DNA of 64,000 nt from Corynebacterium atypicum (GCF_000732945.1 NZ_CP008944.1:1164087-1228086); one strand, 5' to 3'. Shown: positions 30,418 to 39,051, counted from the stretch's first letter. The notes: generated by a model not told the origin, from the letters alone. A program made the numbers and translations.

Positions 30418-32914
30418 GTGGTACGGGTGACGATCCATAAGGACCTCAACATTCCACATGGATTACACGCCCAGGTGAGCAACCTGGTCGGCGAGCTGCG
30501 CGCGGGCACCGCTGACCTCGAGGCCGTACCGGGCTCCGTCGATCCCCGCGTCCGGACGGTCACCATCGCCGCTCCTGCCCCAGCCGGAGACTCCGGAACC
30601 ACTGGACACTCCGGTATCGCCGGCGACTCCGGAAGCGCCGACCGCTCTGCCACCACCATCGTTTTTTCGATGAGTGGCCGCCAGGATGACCTGGTACTGC
30701 TCTACAGAGTCCTCCCTACCGCCCAGGCTCTTGCCGAGGCGCCGTCGCTCGAGATCAGCCTCAACGCAGTCAACGGCGTGACCACGGTACGCCGCCACGA
30801 GGCGGCGCCCTCCCACGCCGAAGGCGAGAACGTTGACCCCTCCGTCCTCACCGATCAACTGGGCGTCGATCCCGCGGTAGCCGCCCGCGTAGCGGCCGAC
30901 CCCGAGCACGTCGATCAGATCGTCTCGTCCTCGCCGGCCTGGGAGCGCGACGCGGTCTACGGCATCCTCGCCGGAATGACCCCAGACGAGGTCCTCGCGG
31001 ACCTCGACTTGCCGCCGCCCACCCAATCGCCCGCCAACGCCGCAGAGTTTTCCGCCCCGGCAACCCCGGCAACCCCACCGGCGTCTTCCACCCCGGCAAC
31101 CCCAGCAACCCCGCCCGAACCCACAACCCCAGCAACCACCCCCAACACCCCCACCCGCAAGGAAGAAACCGACGGGGATGCGCACGGCGTCGATAAGCAA
31201 AAACCGCAACCCCCCGCCACCGAAGACGACGCGCTCATCGCCAGCCTCAACACCCCAGCCGCGCGCATGGAATTCCTCCTCGACCCAGACGAAGACGAGC
31301 TAGCCGACATCCTTAACCACGGCACCTTCTCCGACTGGCGAGTCTTCCTCCACCCCAGCCAGCGCCAAGCCGTCCAAGCCCAATTCTCCGGCTCCGGACG
31401 AATCTCCGGCGGCGCAAGCACCGGCAAAACCGTCGTCGTCATCCACCGCGCCCGCAGGCTCGCCGGCCCCGACGACGCCCCCACACGCGTACTCGTCACC
31501 ACGTTCACTCGGGCGCTAGCCGAATCACTGAGCGAACAACTCAACATCCTCGACCCCGCTTTCCCCGAAGCCGCAACCTACGGCGCGCCCGGCATCTACG
31601 TCAGCGGAATCGACGCGCTCATCGTGCAGGTGATCCGGAACTCGACCATCGCCGAAGTCACCGCAGCCACGAGCCGAGCCCTCGGGGTACAAGACCTCGG
31701 CACCAAGCCCACTCCGCTCGGTGGCTGGGCGGAAGACGACCTCTGGGCCGAAGCCGCCGCGCAAGTGGCTGCTCAGGCCGCTGCTCAGTCTGGGGCTTGG
31801 GCTGGTGTGGAAGTGAGCTCCCGGGCGGATGCCCAGGTTCGCGCAGGAGGTTAGCGCAGGTGTCGGCGCACAAGAAGCTCGCGCCGGGGCCGCCATCGAT
31901 CCCGCCAAGACCCACCCGACTTTCCTTTCCGACGAATTCGCGCAAGTCGTTCTCACCGGCTGCGTCACCACCGAGCGCGAATACCTCCGCGCCTCACGCG
32001 CCGGGCGCGGCACCACCTTGACCCGCCGCGAACGCAAGTACATCTGGCAGATCATTTCAACCTTCCTCTTCAAATGCGCGCTGCGCGGCAGCTTCACCTT
32101 CCCCGCCATCGCGGCCATCGCAGCCGAGATTCTTGCTACCCGCGAAGGCTTCCTCTTCGACCACGTACTCGTCGACGAGGCCCAGGACTTTCATGCCGGC
32201 CACTGGCGCTTCCTTCGCGCGTGCGTGGGCGAACATACCAACGACATTTTCCTTGCCGAGGACAGCCACCAGCGCATCTACGGCAGCAAGATCACGCTTT
32301 CTCACTTTGGCATCCATACCCGGGGGCGCGCCTCCCGGCGACTGCGGGTGAACTACCGCACCACCGCGGAAACCCTTGGCTTTGCGCAAGCGATTCTTGA
32401 CGCCGTGCCGATCGACACCTGGCGCGACCTTACCGGTGAGCCCGATGCCCTGACCGGTTATCATTCTGTTCGTCACGGACCGCAGCCGATACTGGTCCGC
32501 TCAACTTCTGCGACCGAAGAGATCGACCAGGTCATGCCGGTGCTCCAGCGCTGGGTGGACCAAGGTGGGCTTTCGGTGGGCGTTCTGACGCGGAGCAATT
32601 CGCGTCGTCGAGAAGTAGAGGCACAGTTGTCGGCTCGAGGGCTGGCGCTCAATGCCGATCCGCGCAGCTCCGGCGAGCCCGATACCATCACTGTGATGAC
32701 GATGCACCAGGCGAAAGGACTGGAGTTCACGCATGTGGCGCTGCTTGACGTCGGTGATTCGGTGATTCCGCGACGGGTGCAGGGAGTGCCGGAGGCTGAG
32801 GTCGAGGACGCGATGCAAAGAGAGCGGGCACTCCTTTACGTTGCCTCTACGCGTGCACGCGATGAGCTGCTCGTATCCGTGGTTGGCGAGCCTTCGGAGC
32901 TGCTACCCGGCTAG
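30418..32914 (+). pseudogene. UvrD-like SF1 helicase with RelE-like N-terminal domain, one frameshift
   Basis: Fourth gene of the operon, 34 nt after the previous stop, from GTG 30418 (GAAAGGAG upstream). Residues ~1-130 resemble the RelE-like domain found in front of some actinobacterial UvrD helicases (DPRVRTVTI, then DDLVLLYRVLP and LNAVNGVTTV). A Pro/Thr/Ala linker follows (~205-245, imprecise units of type ATPATP), then the SF1 helicase: Walker A GGASTGKTVVV (~331), LVTTFTRALAESL, LVDEAQDFH, RLRVNYRTT, MHQAKGLEF and YVASTRARDELL. The frame shifts by +1 between 31814 and 31854, inside an Ala-rich linker after the first helicase block; as read, the protein ends at 31854 without the DEAQ motif. 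Its position suggests DNA unwinding or repair linked to the system. It is not a standard DISARM component. Confidence 0.78.
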
Positions 32915-32991
32915 CTCGGGCTGCTGGGGTGTTCGGTTTGCGGGTGCTCGGCTGCTCCGGACGCTCAGCCGCTGTGTCGTTCGGGCACGAA

Positions 32992-33405
32992 GCCGACAAA
33001 ATCGACAGCACGCGTCCAAAACGTCGCGCCCGATGATGGTTGGGCCGACATGCGGTACCCGGCTGTCCACAACGTCACTCCTGCGGGAAAGCGGCACCTG
33101 CGGTTTGTCTAAAATGTCTCCCCCGGCGCGGTCCCCAGGAACCCCTCCAGGCAGAACGCTCCCCGTTTTCCATCCCGATGCGACAAAATGGACAGCACGC
33201 GTCCAAAACGTCGCGCCCGCGGGAAAGCGGCACCTGCGGATTGTCCAAAACGTCTCCCCCGGCGCGGTCCCCAGAAACCCGACCAGGCAGAACGCTCCCC
33301 GTTTTCCATCCCGATGCGACAAAATGGACAGCACGCGTCCAAAACGTCGCGCCCGCGGGAAAGCGGCACCTGCGGTTTGTCCAAAACGTCGCGCCCGGCC
33401 AGAAG
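32992..33405. repeat. 136-bp tandem repeat array with seven copies of a 12-mer
   Basis: The unit (for example 33180-33315 and again from 33316) recurs with a period of exactly 136 bp. An upstream copy (32992-33179) has a different internal stretch, and the last copy is partial. Each unit holds the 12-mer GTCCAAAACGTC twice. Copies start at 33014, 33065 (variant), 33107 (variant), 33201, 33243, 33337 and 33379, giving spacings that settle into 42/94 nt. The whole 663-bp gap 32915-33577 after the UvrD gene has no credible gene; the only other structure seen there is the short repeat at 33510-33566. Unknown function; it could be an intergenic repeat family or an array of protein-binding sites. 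Confidence 0.85.
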
Positions 33406-33509
33406 CAGGGCCAGGCGCGAAGAAGGTGGGCTCTATATAAGCGCTTCTGGGCAGAATTTTGTGCAGACCTCACAGCTAAGGGCCACGCAGTGTCAGCCGG
33501 CGCTCGGGA

Positions 33510-33566
33510 CTAGAAGCTACGCGGCCCGAAACAACGCGCAGTGCTAGAAGCTACACGGCCCGAAAC
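33510..33566. repeat. 23-bp direct repeat, two copies
   Basis: CTAGAAGCTACGCGGCCCGA and the following AAC (33510-33532) recur with one change (ACACGG) at 33544-33566, period 34 bp, just downstream of the merR gene stop. Confidence 0.8.
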
Positions 33567-33577
33567 TAAGCCCAGGC

Positions 33578-34123
33578 CTAGGAGCTCCGGCGCGCCTTCC
33601 GGCGGGCCGCCAACTCGTCCACACCGATTACGGTGGCCTCGTCTTCGCCGACCATCTCGGACGGGAATGCCTGGATCGTGCCGGACAGCTCCCGCATAAT
33701 TCCCGGCACGGCGATACCGAACACGCCCTGTCCGCCGCCCAAGAGGTCGATCACCTCGTCGTTGGAGCGGCACTCGTAAACGGTCGAGCCGTCAGACACC
33801 AAGGTGATTTGTGCAATGTCATCCACACCGCGGTCCCGGAGGCTCTCCACGACAAGGCGGATGTTCTGCAGAGAGATCCCGGTATCCAGAAGCCGCTTGA
33901 CGATCTTGAGAACCAGAATGTCGCGGAAGGAGTACAGGCGCTGCGAGCCGGAGCCCTTAGCGCCCCGGATTGAGGGCTTGACCAGGTCGGTTCGCGCCCA
34001 GTAGTCCAGCTGGCGGTACGTGATTCCGGCGACCTGGCAGGCGATAGGAACCCGGTAGCCAACCTCCTCGCTTTGACCGACGTCAAAGAGGGATTGCTGG
34101 ATGGGCTCGTCGTTCCTGCTCAC
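33578..34123 (-). CDS. MerR-family regulator (Rv1830/McdR-type)
   Basis: 181 residues from GTG 34123, with GGAG 7 nt upstream (TTGGAGTAATTAC). An in-frame GTG at 34171 also has a good site (GGAGAGG) and would add 16 residues, so the start is not settled; conserved sequence begins near LFDVGQ. The N-terminal winged helix is the MerR type (VACQVAGITYRQLDYWART, later GSQRLYSFRDILVLKIVKRL), followed by a dimerisation helix and a C-terminal region of the kind seen in mycobacterial Rv1830. It is the last gene of the odhI-ftsR-DUF151-merR block, which is conserved in corynebacteria and mycobacteria, where the mycobacterial protein has been linked to growth and division control. A MerR-like palindrome lies upstream at 34234-34250, consistent with autoregulation. 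Confidence 0.9.
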   Translation of the reverse strand: MSRNDEPIQQSLFDVGQSEEVGYRVPIACQVAGITYRQLDYWARTDLVKPSIRGAKGSGSQRLYSFRDILVLKIVKRLLDTGISLQNIRLVVESLRDRGVDDIAQITLVSDGSTVYECRSNDEVIDLLGGGQGVFGIAVPGIMRELSGTIQAFPSEMVGEDEATVIGVDELAARRKARRSS

Positions 34124-34233
34124 GTAATTACTCCAATAAGATTCGATTCGAGGCAGCCGGGCCCGCCTCACGGTGTGTACCTCTCCAACCCTAGACCCAC
34201 GCAGCGGCGCCGCTGGGCGACACGCCGAAAAGT

Positions 34234-34250
34234 CTCAAGGTTTACTTGAG
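34234..34250 (-). promoter_or_regulatory. MerR-type operator CTCAAG-N5-CTTGAG
   Basis: A perfect 6-bp inverted repeat with a 5-nt gap lies at the end of the DUF151 gene and upstream of merR. On the minus strand it reads CCTCAAGTAAACCTTGAG, close in form to SoxR/MerR-type boxes. The best guess is a site for one of the two adjacent MerR proteins. Confidence 0.5.
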
Positions 34251-34251
34251 G

Positions 34252-34848
34252 TTAATCTTTGCCCTCATTATCGCCCTCGTCGTCATCGCCGCGCAACCCG
34301 GTGAGGTCTTCCTCGCTCACCCCAAGCTCGCGCATCATCGCGGCGAAGTCCGCGTCCGCCTGGGCGTCCCCGCTCGCCGAGTCGCTCTCAGCAGCATCCT
34401 CCGCGGCGGGCGGCTCAAAGCTGGTGTGAAAATACTCCTCTGTGACTGCCTCTGGGACAAACACCGCGTACTGGTCCAGCACTTCGCTGTCGACGCTGAT
34501 CGGCAGCTCCATCACCTGCGCGAGGGTCAGCGCATCGCTGGCGCGGGCATCGAGAACCCCGCCATCAGCCAGCGCGATCGCCGCCATGAACACTCCCTCG
34601 TGGCATCCGGTGACGCCTATCGACGCCACCCCGCCGGCAGATTCGCCCAGCGCATCGGCCAGCAGCTCGTGCGTGCCTGGACGACGCCCCTTCAGCCCCG
34701 ACGCGTACGCGCCGAGCTGGGCGGCAGCCACCGGAGAGACCCAGATCGGCAGTAGCCGGCCTTGGTTTTGCTCGCGCAAAACAGCGCAGTAAAACCTCTC
34801 CGGGCCGAGCTCGTAAACCCCTTCAAAACTTACAGCCTGTAACGCCAT
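34252..34848 (-). CDS. DUF151 bifunctional nuclease-family protein
   Basis: 198 residues, starting MALQAVSFEGVYELGP. The DUF151 (bifunctional nuclease, BFN) domain occupies about residues 1-140 with the typical pieces LPIWVSPVAAAQLGAYASG, RPGTHELLADAL, and ASDALTLAQVMELPI. The C-terminal ~60 residues are acidic (DDDEGDNEGKD at the end). This is the Rv1829 position, between two MerR genes. The start is 6 nt after the ftsR stop, so the pair is probably co-transcribed. The biochemical role in actinobacteria is not established; the nuclease name comes from plant homologues. Confidence 0.9.
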   Translation of the reverse strand: MALQAVSFEGVYELGPERFYCAVLREQNQGRLLPIWVSPVAAAQLGAYASGLKGRRPGTHELLADALGESAGGVASIGVTGCHEGVFMAAIALADGGVLDARASDALTLAQVMELPISVDSEVLDQYAVFVPEAVTEEYFHTSFEPPAAEDAAESDSASGDAQADADFAAMMRELGVSEEDLTGLRGDDDEGDNEGKD

Positions 34849-34854
34849 CGGGTG

Positions 34855-35592
34855 TTAGAGCTCCTCGCGCAGCGCCGCCTTGATCACTGCTGCGTTCAGC
34901 GAGACCACCAGAGCGCTCATCTGCTGGGCCATTTCCTCGGCTCGCTGCTTAGCGCCCACGGACCGAGACTGGGCGACGGGGCCGGCCGCACGCATGATCA
35001 GATCAGCCTGACGGCGCGCCTGGTGCCCCACCGAGGTCAGGTGGCGGATGTCGATGCCGAACCCACGCAGCACGTCGGCGGTGCTCGCGATCGCCACGTC
35101 ATCAGCGGTAAAGAATCCGGACTTATCCGGCCGGATCATCCGCGCCTCCACAAGCTTGGCCACCGTCTCTGCAGAGACGCCTGCGCGCTCAGCGACGTCG
35201 CTATCCGTCAGCCTGGTCGCCACCGGCGCGCGGAAGGTCTCCGGCGCGACAATCGTCGCCGTTTCCCCGGCCGTCAAGATCGCGGTCACTTGGCCGGAGT
35301 CCATGGCTTCAAGCTGCTCGCGGATCACTTTCAGCGGCAGATAGTTGTCCCGCTGCGTGACCAAGATGTAGCGCAGGCGGTCAACATCCTCGGGCGTAAA
35401 GCGCCGGTAACCTGAGGCTGTGCGCTGCGGGGTCACCAACCCCTCGGACTCCAAGAACCGGATCTTGGACACGGTCACATCGGGAAACTCCTGGCGCAGC
35501 TTTTCCAGGACGACGCCGATAGACATCGTCTTGGACTTCGCTGCACCGGCTTTCTTGCGACGGACGACGGCGGATTGGGGTACTGCACTCAC
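34855..35592 (-). CDS. ftsR: MerR-family regulator FtsR (Rv1828-type)
   Basis: 245 residues from GTG 35592. The N-terminal MerR helix-turn-helix is strongly conserved in this family (VLEKLRQEFPDVTVSKIRFL, then GLVTPQRTASGYRRFTPEDV), followed by a coiled region and a second helical effector-like domain (TRLTDSDVAERAGVSAETV). In C. glutamicum the gene next to odhI encodes FtsR, an activator of ftsZ; gene order and sequence agree here. It has its own promoter-like sequence just upstream (-10 TAGAAT at 35605-35610) and is separated from odhI by ~350 bp. Function is by orthology. Confidence 0.9.
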   Translation of the reverse strand: MSAVPQSAVVRRKKAGAAKSKTMSIGVVLEKLRQEFPDVTVSKIRFLESEGLVTPQRTASGYRRFTPEDVDRLRYILVTQRDNYLPLKVIREQLEAMDSGQVTAILTAGETATIVAPETFRAPVATRLTDSDVAERAGVSAETVAKLVEARMIRPDKSGFFTADDVAIASTADVLRGFGIDIRHLTSVGHQARRQADLIMRAAGPVAQSRSVGAKQRAEEMAQQMSALVVSLNAAVIKAALREEL

Positions 35593-35939
35593 TGGTGGGC
35601 CTTGATTCTAAAAGCTCTAATGGATCGAAAAAATTCTTCTACTAACTACACAACCGGCGGCCAGCGCTCCTGAACGCCCACACCACCGAACCGTCAAACT
35701 TCTTCCAGCAACGGGCTCGGAAACCATCGGGGCACCACGGCCGAGACAGTCGCCCAACGCAGGCAGCCACCCAAGTACGAGCACAAGCCCGACAGGAACC
35801 GGGCCGGAAACAGGCACAAACCTGGCAACACCCCGCCCAGTACATCGGGGAGGCCACCGGCGTGCCCCAAGGTCAGCAGGCCTGCCCTGCTCCCGGGCGC
35901 CAGACCAGGCCTCGAGGGCCGCCTTACGCCCGCGGGAAG
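35593..35939. other. Non-coding gap between odhI and ftsR
   Basis: 347 bp without a supported gene; short minus-strand frames here show no family features. Next to the odhI stop a stem AGCAGG/CCTGCT (35875-35891) may act as an imperfect terminator. The AT-rich right side of ftsR (35600-35660) carries its promoter. Confidence 0.6.
35605..35610 (-). promoter_or_regulatory. -10 element of ftsR
   Basis: TAGAAT on the minus strand, ending 12 nt before GTG 35592, implies a very short leader of about 6 nt. No -35 box is clear. Confidence 0.45.
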
Positions 35940-36377
35940 CTAGTTCAACGAGGAGATAAACACCAACCGGAACTTGCCGATCTGAATCTCATCACCGGCG
36001 GCGAGCACCTGCGAGTTGCGCGGCTCCCGGTTGACGTAGGTGCCGTTCAGGCTTCCCACATCGACGACCTCAAAGCCCTCTTCGGTGCGGCGGAACTCCG
36101 CGTGGCGGCGCGACACGGTCACGTCGTCGAGGAAAATGTCGCTTTCCGGGTGGCGCCCGGCGGTGGTCGTGTCCTGATCCAGCAGGAAGCGCGCACCCGC
36201 GTTGGGGCCGCGCTTCACCACCAGCAGACCAGCGCCCTGCGGCAGGTTCTCCCCGCCTTCAGGGCTAGGAGCCGAGCCGGCACCGGACTCCATTTCCTTG
36301 AGCAGATCCGCCCGAAAGACTGAGGTGGTCTCGACCTGCTGCTCTGGGTAGTCCGATTGACCGGAAGTCGCGCTCAT
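35940..36377 (-). CDS. odhI: OdhI/GarA, FHA-domain regulator of 2-oxoglutarate metabolism
   Basis: 145 residues from ATG 36377 (GGAGG 11 nt upstream); an upstream ATG at 36392 lacks a site. The N-terminus holds the PknG/PknA-type phosphorylation motif ETTSVFRADLL (Thr17/Thr18, matching Thr14/Thr15 of C. glutamicum OdhI). The FHA domain (~50-140) has the phosphothreonine-binding pieces GRHPESDIFLDD, SRRHAEF and GSLNGTYVN. The unphosphorylated protein inhibits the E1o subunit of 2-oxoglutarate dehydrogenase and phosphorylation relieves this, tuning carbon flux to glutamate. The neighbours (secA2 upstream, ftsR downstream) are conserved. Confidence 0.96.
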   Translation of the reverse strand: MSATSGQSDYPEQQVETTSVFRADLLKEMESGAGSAPSPEGGENLPQGAGLLVVKRGPNAGARFLLDQDTTTAGRHPESDIFLDDVTVSRRHAEFRRTEEGFEVVDVGSLNGTYVNREPRNSQVLAAGDEIQIGKFRLVFISSLN

Positions 36378-36392
36378 AACCTTTACCTCCAC

Positions 36393-36551
36393 ATCGACGT
36401 TAAATGTGCACTGCCTATCATCATAGCGACCCCGGGCGGCGCTGGAGAGTCAGTGGGGCCCGTCACTGTAAGCCGTGAGAAACCGGATGGACCGAATGCC
36501 TGGGAAGACAGAACTCGCACAGATTCCGCCCACCGGCCTTATGGTTTCTGC
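36393..36551. other. secA2-odhI intergenic region with possible structured RNA on + strand
   Basis: On the minus strand this is the odhI promoter and leader. On the plus strand, 36441-36513 contains pieces reminiscent of riboswitch cores (GCTGGAGAGTCAG, CCCGTCACTGTAAGCC, GCCTGGGAAGAC) in a plausible order, but the match is partial and no plus-strand gene follows. I treat it as unproven. Confidence 0.25.
36420..36425 (-). promoter_or_regulatory. -10 element of odhI
   Basis: TATGAT on the minus strand, 42 nt before the odhI start, gives a leader of about 36 nt that contains the GGAGG ribosome site. Confidence 0.45.
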
Positions 36552-39014
36552 TCAGCGGAAAATATTGCCTATCCCAGAAATAACCGAGTTTCCCGAGCTG
36601 AGCGGGTTGTCAGAAACCATATACGTCCACGTCGCCGAAGGCCGCACCAGGCCGACATCCTCCAGGTGCGCACCTTCGGCGTCGATCGTCACCGTCTCGA
36701 AGGTCTCTACGGCCTTATCCACACCGCGCTGGGCGAGCTCCTTAAACTCGCGCACCGCAATGCGGTGGAACTCGTCCAGCGGAGTCTCGCGAGCGATGGC
36801 GCACAGGTGAATCGACTCGCGCACGTCATCCATCAGCGCCAGATGCTCGGACCACTGCTCGTCTAAGTGATACAGCATGATCTGCCGGGCGCTCGCTACC
36901 AGCACCTCCCGGGGTAGCCCACCGGGCACGCTTGCCGACGTCGCGCCAGCTCCCCCGCCGGAGCCACTAGGAGCGCCTGGCTCCGGCGAGCCGCCTGCGA
37001 GCTCCGCGGCGCGCGCGGGCGCGCGCTCGGAGAGCTCCTGCCAGGCCTGATCCGTATCCAAGAGGCGGGCCCGGCGGGCGTCGATGATCTCGCGCTGCTT
37101 AGCCAGCAACTGGTTGTACTTCCAGGTCTGGGCGTGAATCTCCAACAGCTGCCCCTCGGTGACCCGCTGGCAATGCTCGATGAAGTCAGCGACCCGCTTA
37201 TCTTCTATCCGGCCCTCGGCGTCGGGATGCGCAACGATCTTCTCCCCGGCACCGCCGGCGGTGACCACCGCGTCGTCAAGCGCCACAAAGAACAAACTCA
37301 ACCCCGGGTCGCCCTGCCTGCCCGCCCGCCCGCGCAGCTGATTGTCCAACCGCGCGGTCTTATGCCTGCTCGTACCCAACACGGCCAGGCCGCCGAGCGC
37401 GACCACGCGGTCATGCTCCGCCTCGTCGGCCCCGCCCAGCTTGATGTCCGTGCCGCGGCCGGCCATCTGCGTCGACACCGTCACCCGGCCCACGTCGCCG
37501 GCCTGGGCGATCACCTCGGCTTCCTCCGCGTCGTTCTTCGCGTTGAGCACGTTGACCTCGATGCCGCGCTCGCGCAACACCTCGGCCAGCTGCTCGGACT
37601 CCGCGACGTCATGAGTGCCCACCAAAACCGGGCGGCCCTCGCTGTGCAACAGCTCAATCTCGTTGACGATCGCCCGATTCTTCTCCGCCGCGGTGGCGTA
37701 GATCCGGTCCGCCTCGTCGAACCGCGCCAGCTCCTCGTTGCGCTCGATCACGGAAACCCGGAGATCATAAAACTGCCGCAACTGGTCGGTAGCCTCCACC
37801 GCGGTGCCCGTCATTCCGCACACTGTGGGATAACGGCCCATCAGCGCCTGCACCGTCATCGTGTCGAGGATCTTGCCGCCCTCAGTGACGTCGAGGCCCT
37901 CCTTGGCCTCCACCGCCGCCTGGATGCCGTCCGGCCACCGCTGCAGGTCGGCCACCCGGCCGCGCGAGGCATCGACCAAGCGGATCTTGCCGTCGCGCAC
38001 GATGTAATCAACATCACGGTGCAGCAGCGCGCGGGCGTGCAGCGCCAAGTTCACCTGCACCAGCGTGGAGCCAACGTGGGCGTCATCGTAAAGGTTCTCA
38101 ATGCCAAGAGCGCGCTCCACCCGGCCGGCGCCCTTATCCGTCAAAAACGCGTTGCGGCCCTCGGCATCCACTGTGAAGTCTTCGCCCTCGGCCAGCGTGC
38201 GCACCACCTGAGTGATCCTCCCGGCCGGCGCCGAACCGGGCACCGCACCCGCGAGAACCAGCGGCACCAGGGCCTCATCCACCAACACCGAATCCGCTTC
38301 GTCGACGAGCGCCACATCCGCCGCCGCCTGCAGCTGCTCCGACCGGTCCAACACCTGCTTATCGCGCAACACGTCGAAGCCGATCTCCGTCACGGGCCCG
38401 TAGACCACGTCGCAGGCATACGCGGCGCGGCGCTCCCCCGCCCGCAGATGCTCCCCGATCGCGCCGACCGACAAGCCAAAGAACTCCACCAACGGGCGCA
38501 TCCACTTGGCATCCCGGCCCGCCAGATAGTCGTTGACCGTGATCACGTGCACGCGCTGGCCTGTCAACGCGAAACCCGTCGCGGCCATCGCACCAACGAG
38601 CGTTTTACCCTCGCCAGTGGCCATCTGGATGACGTCGCCGCGCACCAGCCGCAACACCGCCTGCAGCTGCACGTCAAAGGGCTTGAGCCCCACTGTGCGC
38701 TCGGCCGCGATCGCCAGTGCCGCCAGGAACGTCGCTTCGTCGGCAACCTCAACCTTGCCCGGCCGTTTACCAGGCTGCTTAGCGGTGCCCGTGCTGGTTC
38801 GCGCGCCCGCCTCAGCGCTCGCATCTTTGCCCGCGTACTTGGTGCGGTGGGCCGGTTTCAGCGAGTTGCGGGCGGCCGCAGCGATGTCGGCGTCGCCCAA
38901 ACTGGTGAGCTCCCGAGCCCGCTCGGCGGCGCGCTGCACCATCGCGATACTGCGTTTCTGGTCGCGGACGGTGCCAGAGCCCATCGCTCGCCAGAACCAG
39001 TCGAATGCTCCCAC
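36552..39014 (-). CDS. secA2: Accessory secretion ATPase SecA2
   Basis: 820 residues from GTG 39014, preceded by AAAGGCGG; the longer frame to 39122 starts in repetitive leader and is unlikely. Domains: DEAD motor with Walker A MATGEGKTLVGAM (~95) and VALVDEADSVLVDEA (~205), preprotein cross-linking region, second nucleotide domain (STQMAGRGTDIKLGG; RGRAGRQGDPG), then helical scaffold ending GIGNIFR. The length is shorter than housekeeping SecA (~850-950) and there is no C-terminal zinc tail, which fits actinobacterial SecA2, the non-canonical translocase ATPase working with SecYEG on a subset of substrates. It is encoded upstream of odhI, as in related genomes. A Gly/Ser/Pro-rich insertion (~700-725) is the only variable part. 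Confidence 0.95.
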   Translation of the reverse strand: MGAFDWFWRAMGSGTVRDQKRSIAMVQRAAERARELTSLGDADIAAAARNSLKPAHRTKYAGKDASAEAGARTSTGTAKQPGKRPGKVEVADEATFLAALAIAAERTVGLKPFDVQLQAVLRLVRGDVIQMATGEGKTLVGAMAATGFALTGQRVHVITVNDYLAGRDAKWMRPLVEFFGLSVGAIGEHLRAGERRAAYACDVVYGPVTEIGFDVLRDKQVLDRSEQLQAAADVALVDEADSVLVDEALVPLVLAGAVPGSAPAGRITQVVRTLAEGEDFTVDAEGRNAFLTDKGAGRVERALGIENLYDDAHVGSTLVQVNLALHARALLHRDVDYIVRDGKIRLVDASRGRVADLQRWPDGIQAAVEAKEGLDVTEGGKILDTMTVQALMGRYPTVCGMTGTAVEATDQLRQFYDLRVSVIERNEELARFDEADRIYATAAEKNRAIVNEIELLHSEGRPVLVGTHDVAESEQLAEVLRERGIEVNVLNAKNDAEEAEVIAQAGDVGRVTVSTQMAGRGTDIKLGGADEAEHDRVVALGGLAVLGTSRHKTARLDNQLRGRAGRQGDPGLSLFFVALDDAVVTAGGAGEKIVAHPDAEGRIEDKRVADFIEHCQRVTEGQLLEIHAQTWKYNQLLAKQREIIDARRARLLDTDQAWQELSERAPARAAELAGGSPEPGAPSGSGGGAGATSASVPGGLPREVLVASARQIMLYHLDEQWSEHLALMDDVRESIHLCAIARETPLDEFHRIAVREFKELAQRGVDKAVETFETVTIDAEGAHLEDVGLVRPSATWTYMVSDNPLSSGNSVISGIGNIFR

Positions 39015-39051
39015 GGTGCGGTGCCGCCTTTCTGCAGGATGTTGGGTTAAT

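Noticed and set aside
32992..33405. Possible CRISPR array
   Set aside because: The 12-mer repeats are spaced 42/94 nt, and the sequences between them are themselves repeated, so there are no unique spacers; no cas genes are nearby.
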